Origin: Chromatiaceae bacterium
Lineage (GTDB): Bacteria; Pseudomonadota; Gammaproteobacteria; Chromatiales; Chromatiaceae
DNA: 64,000 nt
NCBI GenBank assembly: GCA_024235395.1
Contig: JACKMK010000002.1
Location: forward strand, 682,001-746,000
Direction: 5' to 3'
Position numbers and translations under genes: made by a program
In this document: one piece after another, positions 33,695 to 44,305 of the stretch
Numbering within the stretch: the stretch's first letter is position 1
Layout of the letters: each line of letters opens with the position of its first letter
The notes under the pieces: generated by a model
What the model was told of the DNA's origin: nothing
The model's database searches: none
Seen by the model: only the letters and a program-made list of their open reading frames with translations

Positions 33695-33875
33695 GTGAAC
33701 ACGAATAATAAATTCTTTTATCAGTTGGTTATCGTTTAAAAGTGATGTTGTTTAGAGGATATGGCGCTACCGCCACGTGCACCCAGAACACCGGTCGTGT
33801 CGCGCTGGCGGGCAGGCGAGCGGACGGGTATTCTCTGAACCTCCTGCCTCATCCAGCGTGACACCGATTCGCCCG

Positions 33876-36800
33876 ATGGCCGCCGAGTTCGTCCACCTCC
33901 ACGTGCACTCCGAGTACTCGCTGGTGGACGGTGTCGCGCGCATCAAGCCGCTGGTCAGGCGGGCGGCCGAACTCGGCATGCCGGCGGTCGCGCTCACCGA
34001 CCAGTCGAACATGTTCGCGCTGGTGCGTTTCTACAAGGCGGCGATGGCCGCCGGTATCAAGCCGATCGGCGGCGTCGATGCCTGGGTACGCAATCCGGAC
34101 GATGCGAACAAACCGGACCGGCTGATCCTCCTGGTGCAGAACCGCGACGGCTATCGCCACCTGACCGAGCTGGTGTCGCGCAGCTATCGCGAAGGCCAGC
34201 ACCTGGGACGCGCGATGATGGAACTCGACTGGTTCACGCCGCAGTCCACGGCCGGGCTCATTGCGTTGTCCGGGGGACGCGAGGGCGACGTCGGTCGGGC
34301 GCTGATCGCCGGCAACCAGCGGCTCGCCGAGCAGCGCCTGGACGCCTGGCTGGCGTTGTTCGGTGACCGGTTTTACCTGCAGCTGGTGCGTACCGGGCGC
34401 GAGAACGAGGAGGACGCGGTGCACGCCAGCGTTGCGCTCGCCGCGGCCAAGGGCGTGCCGGTGGTCGCGACCAACGGGGTCTGTTTCCTTACCGCCAACG
34501 AGTTTCAGGCGCACGAGGTGCGCGTCTGTATCCACGAGGGGCGCACCCTCGACGACCCGCGCCGGGTAAAGGGCTATTCGCCGCAACAGTTTCTGCGATC
34601 GCCCGACGAGATGGCCGAACTGTTCGCCGACATACCCGAGGCGCTGCAGAACGCGGTCGAGATCGCCAAGCGCTGCAACCTCGAGATCACGCTGGGCAAG
34701 AACTTTCTGCCGGACTTCCCGATCCCGCAGGACATGACGATCGACGACTTCTTCCGCGCCGAGTCGCGCAAAGGTCTGGAATGGCGCCTGCGACGCATCC
34801 TGGATCCGGACGCCGCCGACTTCGCCGAGCGCCGCAGGCCGTACGACGAGCGTCTCGAGATCGAACTCGACGTGATCACCAAGATGGGCTTCCCCGGCTA
34901 CTTCCTGATCGTCGCCGACTTCATCCAGTGGGCCAAGGACAACGATGTCCCGGTAGGTCCGGGGCGTGGTTCGGGTGCCGGGTCGCTGGTCGCATATGCA
35001 CTCAAGATCACCGATCTCGACCCGCTCGAGCACGACCTGCTGTTCGAGCGCTTCCTCAACCCAGAGCGCGTCTCGATGCCGGATTTCGACGTCGATTTCT
35101 GCATGGACAAGCGCGACCAGGTCATCGATTACGTGGCGCGCAAATACGGCCGCGACTCGGTATCGCAGATCATCACCTACGGCTCGATGGCGGCCAAGGC
35201 GGTGGTGCGCGACGTCGGCAGGGTGCTGGGGCATTCGTACGGCTTCACCGACAGGGTCGCGAAGATGGTGCCGTTCGAGATCGGCATGACGCTCGACAAG
35301 GCGCTGACCGAGAGTGAAGACCTCAAGCAGGCGTACGACAGCGACGAGGAGGTCACGCAGCTGATCGACATGGCCAAGCAGCTCGAGGGCCTGGCACGCA
35401 ACGCCGGCAAGCATGCCGGCGGCGTGGTGATCGCGCCCGGCAGGTTGACGGATTTCAGCCCGCTGTACTGCGAGGCCGACGGCAGCAACCTGGTGACCCA
35501 GTACGACAAGGACGATGTCGAGGCGGCCGGGCTGGTCAAGTTCGACTTCCTCGGCCTGCGCACGCTGACGATCATCGACTGGGCGTTGAAGACCATCAAC
35601 CAGGTGCGTGCACAACAGGCCCAGCCGCCGATCGACATCGCGGCGATCCCGATGGATGACAAGGATGCGTTCACGCTGCTGAAGAGTGCCGAGACCACCG
35701 CGGTATTCCAGCTCGAATCGGCCGGCATGAAGCAGCTGATCAGCAAGCTGCAGCCGGACTGTTTCGACGACATCACCGCGCTGGTCGCGCTGTTCCGCCC
35801 GGGTCCGCTGCAGTCCGGCATGGTCGACGACTTCATCGCACGCAAGCACGGCATCCAGGAGGTGGTCTACCCGCACCCGGATCTCGCGCCGATCCTGGCA
35901 TCGACCTACGGTGTGATCCTGTACCAGGAGCAGGTCATGCAGATCGCCCAGGTGCTGGCCGGGTATACCCTGGGCGGTGCCGACCTCTTGCGTCGGGCGA
36001 TGGGTAAGAAAAAGCCCGAGGAGATGGCCAAGCAGGGCGAGATCTTCCGTACCGGCGCGGTCGCGCGCGGCGTCGAGGAGTCCACCGCGACCTATATCTT
36101 CGACCTGATGGAGAAGTTTGCCGGGTACGGTTTCAACAAGTCGCACTCGGCCGCCTATGCGCTGGTCTCCTACCAGACGCTGTGGCTGAAGACGCACTAC
36201 CCGGCCGCGTTCATGGCGGCGGTGTTGTCGTCGGACATGGACAACACCGACAAGGTGGTGACCTTCATCGAGGAGTGCCGTGCGATGCGGCTCACGGTCG
36301 AACCGCCGGACGTGAACCGCTCCGCCTACATGTTCACGATCGACGGTGACGATACCGTGATCTACGGCCTGGGGGCGATCAAGGGTGTGGGCGAGGGTGC
36401 GATCGAGGGGATCGTCGAGGCGCGCGGGGCCGGTCCGTTCCGTGACCTGTTCGATTTCTGTTGTCGCATCGACCTGAAGCGTGCGAACCGCCGCGTGCTG
36501 GAATCGCTGATCCGGGCCGGCGCGCTCGATCGACTGGGCGCGAACCGCGCGACGCTGATGGTGCATCTGCCATTCGCGCTGAAGATGGCCGAGCAGTGTG
36601 CGGCGATGCAGGCCACCGGGCAGGACGATCTGTTCGGCATGTCCGAGCCGCAACCGGCGCAACCGACCACCGGCGTGGTGCCGGACGCGGTCGACGAGTG
36701 GGATGATGACCAGCGGCTGGCCGGCGAGAAAGAGACGCTGGGCCTGTTTCTGACCGGCCACCCGATCGATTTCTATGAGGCCGACCTGCGCCAGTTGGTG

Positions 36801-37448
36801 AATTCTCGGATCGCCCGGCTGACGCTCGACGACGTGCGCGAGACGCGCGGTCGTCGTGGCGGCGGCAAGAAGGTCGTGGTGGCGGGCATGGTGGTGGCGG
36901 TCAACCGGCGCAATACGCAGAGCGGCACCATGGCCTCAGTGTTGCTCGATGACAAGACCGGCCGGATCGAGGCGACGTTGTTCAGCCAGGCCTACGAGCG
37001 CTATCGTGACGAGGTCGCGAACGATCGTGTGCTGGTGGTCGAGGGCACGCTGGTCCACGATGAGTACCGTGGCGGCCTGAGTATCCGGGCCGATGCGGTC
37101 TGCAGCCTGGAACAGATCCGTATCGAACGCGCCGCGCTGGTCGAGGTGTGTCTGCGCGGCGAGGTGCTGCGTGAGCGTGGACTGGGTGTGGCAGCGGCGA
37201 CCGACGCGCTGCGCACGCTGCTCGAACCGGTGCGCGGGGGCGCCTGCGAGGTGCGCGTCGTGTATCGCCGTGGCGGTGCCGAGGTCGGTCTGCGACTGGG
37301 TGCCGGGTGGCGGATACGGCCGGGCGACGCCTTTGTCCGGCAGGCGCAGCGACTGGTCGGCAGTGACGCGCTGGCGTTTCGTTTCCGTGCCGCACCGGCG
37401 AAGGCGCAGGCGACGGCGCCGGCGATGGATTTTGCACACTCGGGCTGA
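33876..37448 (+). CDS. dnaE: DNA polymerase III subunit alpha
   Basis: A 1,190-residue replicative polymerase subunit (C family). An N-terminal PHP domain (FVHLHVHSEYSLVDGVARIK), the polymerase core with the catalytic Asp pair in SMPDFDVDFCMDKRDQVIDY, GPGRGSGAGSLVAYALKITD, the helix-hairpin-helix (FAGYGFNKSHSAAYALVSYQ) and a C-terminal OB domain (KVVVAGMVVAVNRRNTQSGT) are all present. The start ATG at 33876 is supported by the family; a GTG 99 bases upstream would add an unrelated extension. The 180-bp gap from rnhB contains AT-rich DNA and may hold a promoter. Confidence 0.97.
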   Translation: MAAEFVHLHVHSEYSLVDGVARIKPLVRRAAELGMPAVALTDQSNMFALVRFYKAAMAAGIKPIGGVDAWVRNPDDANKPDRLILLVQNRDGYRHLTELVSRSYREGQHLGRAMMELDWFTPQSTAGLIALSGGREGDVGRALIAGNQRLAEQRLDAWLALFGDRFYLQLVRTGRENEEDAVHASVALAAAKGVPVVATNGVCFLTANEFQAHEVRVCIHEGRTLDDPRRVKGYSPQQFLRSPDEMAELFADIPEALQNAVEIAKRCNLEITLGKNFLPDFPIPQDMTIDDFFRAESRKGLEWRLRRILDPDAADFAERRRPYDERLEIELDVITKMGFPGYFLIVADFIQWAKDNDVPVGPGRGSGAGSLVAYALKITDLDPLEHDLLFERFLNPERVSMPDFDVDFCMDKRDQVIDYVARKYGRDSVSQIITYGSMAAKAVVRDVGRVLGHSYGFTDRVAKMVPFEIGMTLDKALTESEDLKQAYDSDEEVTQLIDMAKQLEGLARNAGKHAGGVVIAPGRLTDFSPLYCEADGSNLVTQYDKDDVEAAGLVKFDFLGLRTLTIIDWALKTINQVRAQQAQPPIDIAAIPMDDKDAFTLLKSAETTAVFQLESAGMKQLISKLQPDCFDDITALVALFRPGPLQSGMVDDFIARKHGIQEVVYPHPDLAPILASTYGVILYQEQVMQIAQVLAGYTLGGADLLRRAMGKKKPEEMAKQGEIFRTGAVARGVEESTATYIFDLMEKFAGYGFNKSHSAAYALVSYQTLWLKTHYPAAFMAAVLSSDMDNTDKVVTFIEECRAMRLTVEPPDVNRSAYMFTIDGDDTVIYGLGAIKGVGEGAIEGIVEARGAGPFRDLFDFCCRIDLKRANRRVLESLIRAGALDRLGANRATLMVHLPFALKMAEQCAAMQATGQDDLFGMSEPQPAQPTTGVVPDAVDEWDDDQRLAGEKETLGLFLTGHPIDFYEADLRQLVNSRIARLTLDDVRETRGRRGGGKKVVVAGMVVAVNRRNTQSGTMASVLLDDKTGRIEATLFSQAYERYRDEVANDRVLVVEGTLVHDEYRGGLSIRADAVCSLEQIRIERAALVEVCLRGEVLRERGLGVAAATDALRTLLEPVRGGACEVRVVYRRGGAEVGLRLGAGWRIRPGDAFVRQAQRLVGSDALAFRFRAAPAKAQATAPAMDFAHSG

Positions 37449-37540
37449 CACGCCGGTGCGTCACCCCTCATCCGACCGCTGTGGCCCGGCGCAATCGGTT
37501 ATCATGGCCGCCGGCAGCACCCTCAAACCCGATAGCGACG

Positions 37541-38497
37541 ATGAATCTTGACTTTCTCGAATTCGAGCAGCCGATCGCCGAGCTGCAGGCCAAGATCGAA
37601 GAATTGCGCCTGGTCGGCAACGACAACGAGATCAACATCCAGGAAGAGATCGAACGCCTCGAGGGCAAGAGTCGATCGCTGACCGAATCGATCTTCTCGA
37701 GTCTCACGCCGTGGCAGATCTCGCAGCTCGCACGTCATCCGCTGCGGCCCTATACGCTCGACTATGTGGCGCGGCTGGTCGACGACTTCGAGGAACTGCA
37801 CGGTGACCGCACCTTCGCGGACGACAAGGCGATCGTCGGCGGATTGGGCCGCATCGACGGGCGGCCGGTGTTGCTGATCGGCCACCAGAAAGGCCGCGAC
37901 ACCAAGGACAAGATCCACCGGAACTTCGGCATGCCGCGACCGGAAGGGTATCGCAAGGCGCTGCGCCTGATGCGCATGGCCGAGCGATTCGGATTGCCGA
38001 TCATCACCTTCATCGACACGCCGGGGGCCTACCCGGGGGTCGGTGCCGAAGAGCGGGGCCAGAGCGAGGCGATCGCGCGCAACCTGTTCGAGATGGCCGG
38101 CCTGCGCACGCCGATCATCGCCACGGTGATCGGCGAGGGAGGGTCCGGGGGGGCGCTCGCGATCGGCGTGGCCGACCGTCTGATGATGCTGCAGTACAGC
38201 ACCTACTCGGTGATCTCGCCCGAGGGCTGCGCCTCGATCCTGTGGAAGGACGCCGAGAAGGCGCCGCTCGCCGCCGAGGCGATGGCGATCACCTCGAAAC
38301 ACCTCAAGGATCTCAAACTGATCGACGACATCGTTCCTGAGCCGCTCGGTGGAGCGCACCGCGATCCGGATGCCGTCGCCCGCAACCTGAAGAAGGCGCT
38401 GTCGGCAGCGCTCGACGACGTGGCCGATCAGCCGGTCGATCGCCTGCTCGAGCTGCGCTACGAGCGACTGATGTCGTACGGTGTCGTCGCCCGCTGA
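37541..38497 (+). CDS. accA: Acetyl-CoA carboxylase carboxyltransferase subunit alpha
   Basis: A 318-residue AccA. With AccD it transfers the carboxyl group from carboxybiotin to acetyl-CoA. Family blocks: MNLDFLEFEQPIAELQAKIE, DRTFADDKAIVGGLGRIDGR, FIDTPGAYPGVGAEERGQSE and GEGGSGGALAIGVADRLMML. ATG 37541 is the standard start. Usual position after dnaE; its last 17 bases overlap tilS. Confidence 0.97.
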   Translation: MNLDFLEFEQPIAELQAKIEELRLVGNDNEINIQEEIERLEGKSRSLTESIFSSLTPWQISQLARHPLRPYTLDYVARLVDDFEELHGDRTFADDKAIVGGLGRIDGRPVLLIGHQKGRDTKDKIHRNFGMPRPEGYRKALRLMRMAERFGLPIITFIDTPGAYPGVGAEERGQSEAIARNLFEMAGLRTPIIATVIGEGGSGGALAIGVADRLMMLQYSTYSVISPEGCASILWKDAEKAPLAAEAMAITSKHLKDLKLIDDIVPEPLGGAHRDPDAVARNLKKALSAALDDVADQPVDRLLELRYERLMSYGVVAR

Positions 38498-39833
38498 CCG
38501 GTCGTTCCGTCCGCAGCAGCTGCTGCCACTCATCGTCAGCGACCTGCCGCGACCGGCGTCCTACTGGGTCGGGTTCAGTGGCGGGCTCGACTCGACCGTG
38601 TTGTTGCACGCGCTCGCCGTGCTGCGCGCCGAACTGCCGGCGCCGCTCAGGGCAGTACACATCGATCATTGCCTGCAGCCGTCGTCCGGTGATTGGGCCG
38701 TCCATTGCCGTCAGGTCTGCGATGCACTCGGCATCGAACTCATCAGCCTCGTCGTGGATGCGCGTGCGGCGCCCGGTGAGAGTCCGGAGGCGGCCGCGCG
38801 ACGTGCCCGCTACGCGGCGATCTCGGGCGCGCTGGGCCCGCAGGCGATGCTGTTGACGGCCCATCATCTCGACGACCAGGCCGAGACGTTGTTGCTGCAG
38901 CTGCTGCGCGGCGCCGGGGTCGAGGGCCTGGCGGCGATGCCGATGCTGCGGCCCTGGCAGGACCAGTGGCACGCCCGGCCGCTGCTCCGTTGGTCGCGTG
39001 CGGCACTGCGCGACTGGGCGCAGACCCAGGGGCTGCGTTGGGTCGAGGACCCGAGCAATGCGGCGACCGCCGCCGACCGCAACTATCTGCGCCAGCGGTT
39101 GATGCCGCTGTTGCACGCGCGCTGGCCGGGTGCCTCGCAGGCGATCGCGCGCAGCGCGGTGCACTGTGCCGAGGCCGCCGAGCTGATCGCCGAACAGAGC
39201 CGGGTCGAGTTCGACCGGGTGGCCGATGCCGAGGGCCGACGCCTGCGCGTCGACCGGTTGTGCGCATTGCCGCCGGCGGCGGCGCGGCACCTGATGCGCA
39301 GCTGGCTCAAGGTACTTGGTGCGCCGCCGATCCCGCACCGCCGCCTGCATGAGGCGCTCGGGCAATTGTGCCGGTCGCGCGCGGACGCCACGGTGCGAGT
39401 CGCCTGGGAAGGGGTCGAGCTGCGCCGCTTTCGCGGCGAGGTCTGGTTGCGGCGTTCGACCACGCCACCGTGCCCGGCGGGTCTGCTGCACTGGGGCGGA
39501 GGAGACGTGCTGGATCTGGGCCCGGGCATCGGTCGCCTGCGCCGACACCTTGCCCCGGGCGGTATCGACCGCGAGCGCTGGGAACGGGGCAGGGTCGAGG
39601 TCGGGTTCCGTGCGGCCGGACTACGCTGCCGCCCGGTGGGTCGACAGGGCAGTCGCAGCTTCAAGAAACTGGCCCAGGATGTCGGCATGCCGCCGTGGCT
39701 GCGGTCGCTGGCGCCGTTGCTGTACATCGACGGCGAGATCGCGGCGGTCGCCGACCGGGTCGTGTGTGAGCCCTTTGGCGCGCAACCGGGTGCGTCGGGA
39801 TGGCACCTGGTCTGGGAAGACCCCGGCGATTGA
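38481..39833 (+). CDS. tilS: tRNA(Ile)-lysidine synthetase
   Basis: A 450-residue TilS that converts C34 of the AUA-reading tRNA-Ile to lysidine using ATP. The PP-loop is SGGLDSTVLLHAL, followed by AVHIDHCLQ, TAHHLDDQAETLLLQLLRGA and the central ARWPGASQAIARSAVHC. GTG 38481 lies inside accA. The C-terminal domain (FKKLAQDVGMPPWLRSLAPL) is present. Confidence 0.95.
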   Translation: MSSPADRSFRPQQLLPLIVSDLPRPASYWVGFSGGLDSTVLLHALAVLRAELPAPLRAVHIDHCLQPSSGDWAVHCRQVCDALGIELISLVVDARAAPGESPEAAARRARYAAISGALGPQAMLLTAHHLDDQAETLLLQLLRGAGVEGLAAMPMLRPWQDQWHARPLLRWSRAALRDWAQTQGLRWVEDPSNAATAADRNYLRQRLMPLLHARWPGASQAIARSAVHCAEAAELIAEQSRVEFDRVADAEGRRLRVDRLCALPPAAARHLMRSWLKVLGAPPIPHRRLHEALGQLCRSRADATVRVAWEGVELRRFRGEVWLRRSTTPPCPAGLLHWGGGDVLDLGPGIGRLRRHLAPGGIDRERWERGRVEVGFRAAGLRCRPVGRQGSRSFKKLAQDVGMPPWLRSLAPLLYIDGEIAAVADRVVCEPFGAQPGASGWHLVWEDPGD

Positions 39834-39914
39834 CGGCGGGCAATGGCGGCAACGCGTGGCGCGTCGTCGGGGACCCCGGTAAGCTCCCCCGCAGAATGCA
39901 CGCGCCGGAAGCCC

Positions 39915-40451
39915 ATGACCTTTGTTGACAGCTACGCCGCGCGCCACCCATGGCGTGGCGTCACGGTGAACCTGCTGCTGTTGGCCGCGCTCGCACTGCT
40001 GGTCTACGGACTGCAGGCGCCGATCCTGACGCTCGAGAAGTTCTATTTCTTCAGCAACACCGTCAGCCTGTACGGTGCGCTGCAGACGCTTGCAGCGGAG
40101 CAGGAATGGGGGCTGTTCGCATTGGTGGGCACCTTCAGCGTGCTGTTCCCGGTGATCAAGATCGTGCTGCTGCTGCTGATATGGAATCTCGATGCGGCGT
40201 TCGGCGACGCCCACCGGCGCCACCTCGCCTGGCTCGCGGCGTACAGCAAATGGTCGATGCTGGACGTATTCGTGGTTGCGCTGCTCGTTGTATCGGTCAA
40301 ACTCGGCGCGATGGCCCAGGCGCGCGTCGAGATCGGCGTCTATGCATTCGCCAGCAGCGTGATCCTGACCATGCTGCTGTCGAACTGGATCGGCCGCCAT
40401 GCCGTCGAACCGCTCGCGTCGGCGCCGTCGAAACGATCGAACGAGGAGTGA
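39915..40451 (+). CDS. PqiA-like paraquat-inducible membrane protein
   Basis: A 178-residue membrane protein with the PqiA domain: four transmembrane helices (about residues 17-36, 66-82, 112-135 and 140-160). The block AAYSKWSMLDVFVVALLVVS is the family signature. In E. coli PqiA works with the MCE proteins PqiBC in lipid transport; no MCE partner lies here, so this is a stand-alone single-domain form. Short gap (5 bp) to the next gene suggests co-transcription. Confidence 0.82.
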   Translation: MTFVDSYAARHPWRGVTVNLLLLAALALLVYGLQAPILTLEKFYFFSNTVSLYGALQTLAAEQEWGLFALVGTFSVLFPVIKIVLLLLIWNLDAAFGDAHRRHLAWLAAYSKWSMLDVFVVALLVVSVKLGAMAQARVEIGVYAFASSVILTMLLSNWIGRHAVEPLASAPSKRSNEE

Positions 40452-40456
40452 AAGCG

Positions 40457-40753
40457 ATGCATGTGACCCTGGTACACGTATTCGTAAAGCAAGCTCATCT
40501 CACCGAGTTTGTCGAGGCCTGCCACCTGAACCACGTGGGGTCGACCGCGGAACCCGGCAACCTGCGATTCGACATCCTGCAGGATGCAGCGGATCCAACG
40601 CATTTCGTGCTGTACGAGGCCTATGTCGACGAGTCGGCGGCCAAGGCACACAAGGAGACCGCGCACTATGCCGCGTGGCGCGACCGCGTGGCCGACATGA
40701 TGGCCCGCCCGCGCGAGGGGCAGCCCTTCGTGGGGTTGTATCCGGTGGTTTGA
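40457..40753 (+). CDS. LsrG-like antibiotic biosynthesis monooxygenase-domain protein
   Basis: A 98-residue ABM-domain protein. It follows the LsrG pattern closely: MHVTLVHVFVKQAHLTEFVE at the start, then HLNHVGSTAEPGNLRFDILQ, FVLYEAYVDESAAKAHKETA and the C-terminal FVGLYPVV. LsrG isomerises phospho-AI-2 (P-HPD) in E. coli, but no lsr operon is near, so the substrate here is open; related ABM proteins act on quinones. Confidence 0.8.
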   Translation: MHVTLVHVFVKQAHLTEFVEACHLNHVGSTAEPGNLRFDILQDAADPTHFVLYEAYVDESAAKAHKETAHYAAWRDRVADMMARPREGQPFVGLYPVV

Positions 40754-40821
40754 ATCCTTGCCCACCTTGGGGTCGCCACCCGCTGTGCGATACAATGCCC
40801 GGTTTACATCCGGGGGCCAGC

Positions 40822-41920
<1,099 letters not shown>

Positions 41921-41979
41921 ACAACGGAGAAGCCGCTGCGACGCGTCAACCATCGCGGTGCGTTGCGGCCACACAAGAC

Positions 41980-43461
41980 ATGACAGATCAGCAGCAAGAC
42001 CAAAACAAACTGATTGCGCAACGGCGTGCCAAGCTCGCCGCGATTCGCGAGAACGGCAATGCGTTTCCCAACCGGTTCCGGCGCAATGTGCTGGCGGCCG
42101 AACTGCACGACCGGTTCGGCGACAAGAGCAAGGAAGAACTGGAACAGCTGCACCAGCGGGTCTGCGTCGCGGGCCGCATCATGGCGCAACGCGGTCCGTT
42201 CATCGTCATCCAGGACATGTCCGGTCGGATCCAGTTCTACGTCGACAAAAAGAAGCTGTCGCAGGAGATCCTCACCCGGATCAAGGGGTGGGACATCGGT
42301 GACATCGTCGGCGGTGAAGGACCGGTACACAAATCGGGCAAGGGTGACCTGTACGTCTATCTCGACGATGCGCAACTGCTGACCAAGTCGCTGCGCCCTT
42401 TGCCCGAGAAGTGGCACGGTCTGGCCGACCAGGAACAGCGGTACCGGCAGCGCTACGTCGACCTGATAGTGAACCAGGAGGCGCGCGATACCTTCATCCT
42501 GCGCTCGCGTATCATCGAGTACATCCGCCGCTATTTCGTCGACGCCGGCTTCCTCGAGGTCGAGACGCCGATGATGCAGGTGATCCCCGGTGGCGCCGCG
42601 GCGCGGCCGTTCGTCACCCATCACAATGCACTGGACATGGCGCTGTATCTGCGTATCGCGCCCGAGCTGTACCTGAAGCGCCTGGTGGTCGGTGGCTTCG
42701 AAAAGGTCTTCGAGATCAATCGCAATTTCCGCAACGAGGGGCTCTCCACGCGACACAACCCCGAGTTCACGATGATCGAGTTCTATGAGGCCTACGTCGA
42801 TTATCACCACTGCATGGACCGCACCGAGGAACTGCTGCGCGGTATCGCGCAGAATCTGCTCGGGACCCAGCAGGTCGAATATCAGGGCGAGACCTACGAT
42901 TTCGGCAAGCCGTTCGCCCGGATGTCCGTCAAGGAGTCGATCCTGCAATTCAATCCGGATATCGCGGCGGGCGACCTGGACGACCTCGGGCGCGCCACTG
43001 CGCACGCCCGGCGACTGGGTGTCGATGTAAAACCGAGTTACGGACTCGGCAAGGTGCAGGTCGAGATCTTCGAGAAGACCGTCGAGCATCGCCTCAAGGA
43101 TCCGACGTTCATCACCGCGTATCCCACCGAGGTGTCGCCGTTGGCGCGGCGCAACGACGAGGATCCGTTCGTCACCGACCGCTTCGAGTTCTTCGTCGGC
43201 GGACGCGAGATCGCAAACGGCTTTTCCGAGTTGAACGACCCGGAAGACCAGGCCGAGCGGTTCCGTCACCAGGTCGAGGAAAAGGAGGCCGGCGACGAGG
43301 AGGCGATGCATTTCGACGCGGATTACATCCGGGCCCTTGAACACGGGCTGCCGCCTACTGCCGGCGAGGGCATCGGTGTCGACCGCCTGGTCATGCTGTT
43401 CACCAACTCACCGTCCATCCGCGACGTGCTGCTGTTCCCGCATATGCGCCTCGAGGCCTGA
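41980..43461 (+). CDS. lysS: Lysyl-tRNA synthetase, class II
   Basis: A 493-residue class-II LysRS. An N-terminal OB anticodon-binding domain (VCVAGRIMAQRGPFIVIQDM) precedes the catalytic domain; motif 2 FRNEGLSTRHNPEFTMIEFY and motif 3 GEGIGVDRLVMLFTNSPSIR (ending in the conserved Arg) are intact. Follows prfB as in most Gammaproteobacteria. A GC-rich hairpin after the stop (near 43505-43525) lacks a clear T tract. Confidence 0.97.
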   Translation: MTDQQQDQNKLIAQRRAKLAAIRENGNAFPNRFRRNVLAAELHDRFGDKSKEELEQLHQRVCVAGRIMAQRGPFIVIQDMSGRIQFYVDKKKLSQEILTRIKGWDIGDIVGGEGPVHKSGKGDLYVYLDDAQLLTKSLRPLPEKWHGLADQEQRYRQRYVDLIVNQEARDTFILRSRIIEYIRRYFVDAGFLEVETPMMQVIPGGAAARPFVTHHNALDMALYLRIAPELYLKRLVVGGFEKVFEINRNFRNEGLSTRHNPEFTMIEFYEAYVDYHHCMDRTEELLRGIAQNLLGTQQVEYQGETYDFGKPFARMSVKESILQFNPDIAAGDLDDLGRATAHARRLGVDVKPSYGLGKVQVEIFEKTVEHRLKDPTFITAYPTEVSPLARRNDEDPFVTDRFEFFVGGREIANGFSELNDPEDQAERFRHQVEEKEAGDEEAMHFDADYIRALEHGLPPTAGEGIGVDRLVMLFTNSPSIRDVLLFPHMRLEA

Positions 43462-43547
43462 GCGGCATCCGCGCAATTTCTCTCCGTTGAGTGCGTCCAC
43501 GCACGCCCGGCGCAATGTGCCGGACGTGCGCGATGACGCGTAAAAAA

Positions 43548-43561
43548 TTGATCTCGATCAA
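43548..43561 (+). promoter_or_regulatory. FNR/ANR box upstream of the tetraheme cytochrome
   Basis: TTGAT-CTCG-ATCAA is a perfect match to the FNR consensus TTGAT-N4-ATCAA. It stands about 30 bp before an AATTAT (43584-43589) that can be the -10, the spacing of a class-II activator site near -41.5. The predicted start is near 43596, before the cytochrome gene at 43733. Anaerobic induction is thus expected. Confidence 0.85.
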
Positions 43562-43732
43562 TAATCCCGTTCCAAATCTGAGGAATTATTGACAGCGTTT
43601 TGTCGCCGGCCTCCTCCGCAGTATCCAAGAATAATAAGGCGATCGAACCGGGAAGCGGTCATCACTGCCTAGGCCCACGTGGTCGAAAAGAAACCACTGC
43701 GGACACCTCGGGTGTCGGGGAGAAAAGACCGA

Positions 43733-44305
43733 ATGACGGAACACAAACCCAGTCTTCGCAGACGTTCGATCGCATGGCTGTTGGCGGTCGGGGTTGTTAT
43801 TGGCATCCTGTTTTGGGGTGGTTTCAACACGGCGATGGAGATGTCGAACGAGATGACGTTCTGCATCACCTGCCACGAGATGCGCGACACGGTGTACAAG
43901 GAATACCAGGAGTCCGTGCATTTCCGTAACCCATCCGGTGTACAGGCGACCTGCGCCGACTGCCATGTGCCGCGTAGCTGGGTCCACAAGGTCGCGCGCA
44001 AGATCCAGGCGACCGGCGAGCTCTACCACAAGGTCGTCGGTACCATCGATACACCGGAAAAATTCGAGGCCAAGCGCTGGGAACTGGCGAACCGCGTCTG
44101 GGACAAGATGCGTGCCACCGATTCGCGCGAGTGTCGCAACTGCCACCATTTCACCGCCATGGACCTCAGCGAGCAGGATCGATCGGCGCGTAAGAAGCAT
44201 GCCGCAGCACCGGAAGAGGGAAAGACCTGCATCGACTGCCACAAGGGTATTGCGCACGAGTATCCCGACCGTCCGAAGGATGCCGACGAGGTCGCTTCGC
44301 GATGA
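43733..44305 (+). CDS. Membrane-anchored tetraheme cytochrome c, NapC/NirT family
   Basis: A 190-residue quinol-oxidising cytochrome. One N-terminal transmembrane helix (about residues 13-31, IAWLLAVGVVIGILFWGGF) anchors a periplasmic domain with four CxxCH heme sites at residues 44-48, 74-78, 134-138 and 166-170. Family members pass electrons from menaquinol or ubiquinol to periplasmic reductases (NapAB, NirS, TMAO, DMSO or fumarate reductases). No partner reductase lies next to it here; the gene downstream is an ankyrin-repeat protein overlapping by 4 bases. A perfect FNR box lies upstream. ATG 43733 chosen because a longer start adds a charged stretch before the anchor. Confidence 0.9.
   Translation: MTEHKPSLRRRSIAWLLAVGVVIGILFWGGFNTAMEMSNEMTFCITCHEMRDTVYKEYQESVHFRNPSGVQATCADCHVPRSWVHKVARKIQATGELYHKVVGTIDTPEKFEAKRWELANRVWDKMRATDSRECRNCHHFTAMDLSEQDRSARKKHAAAPEEGKTCIDCHKGIAHEYPDRPKDADEVASR

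Noticed and set aside
33849..36761. 970-codon minus-strand frame inside dnaE
   Set aside because: Antisense shadow of dnaE; no ribosome-binding site or family similarity.
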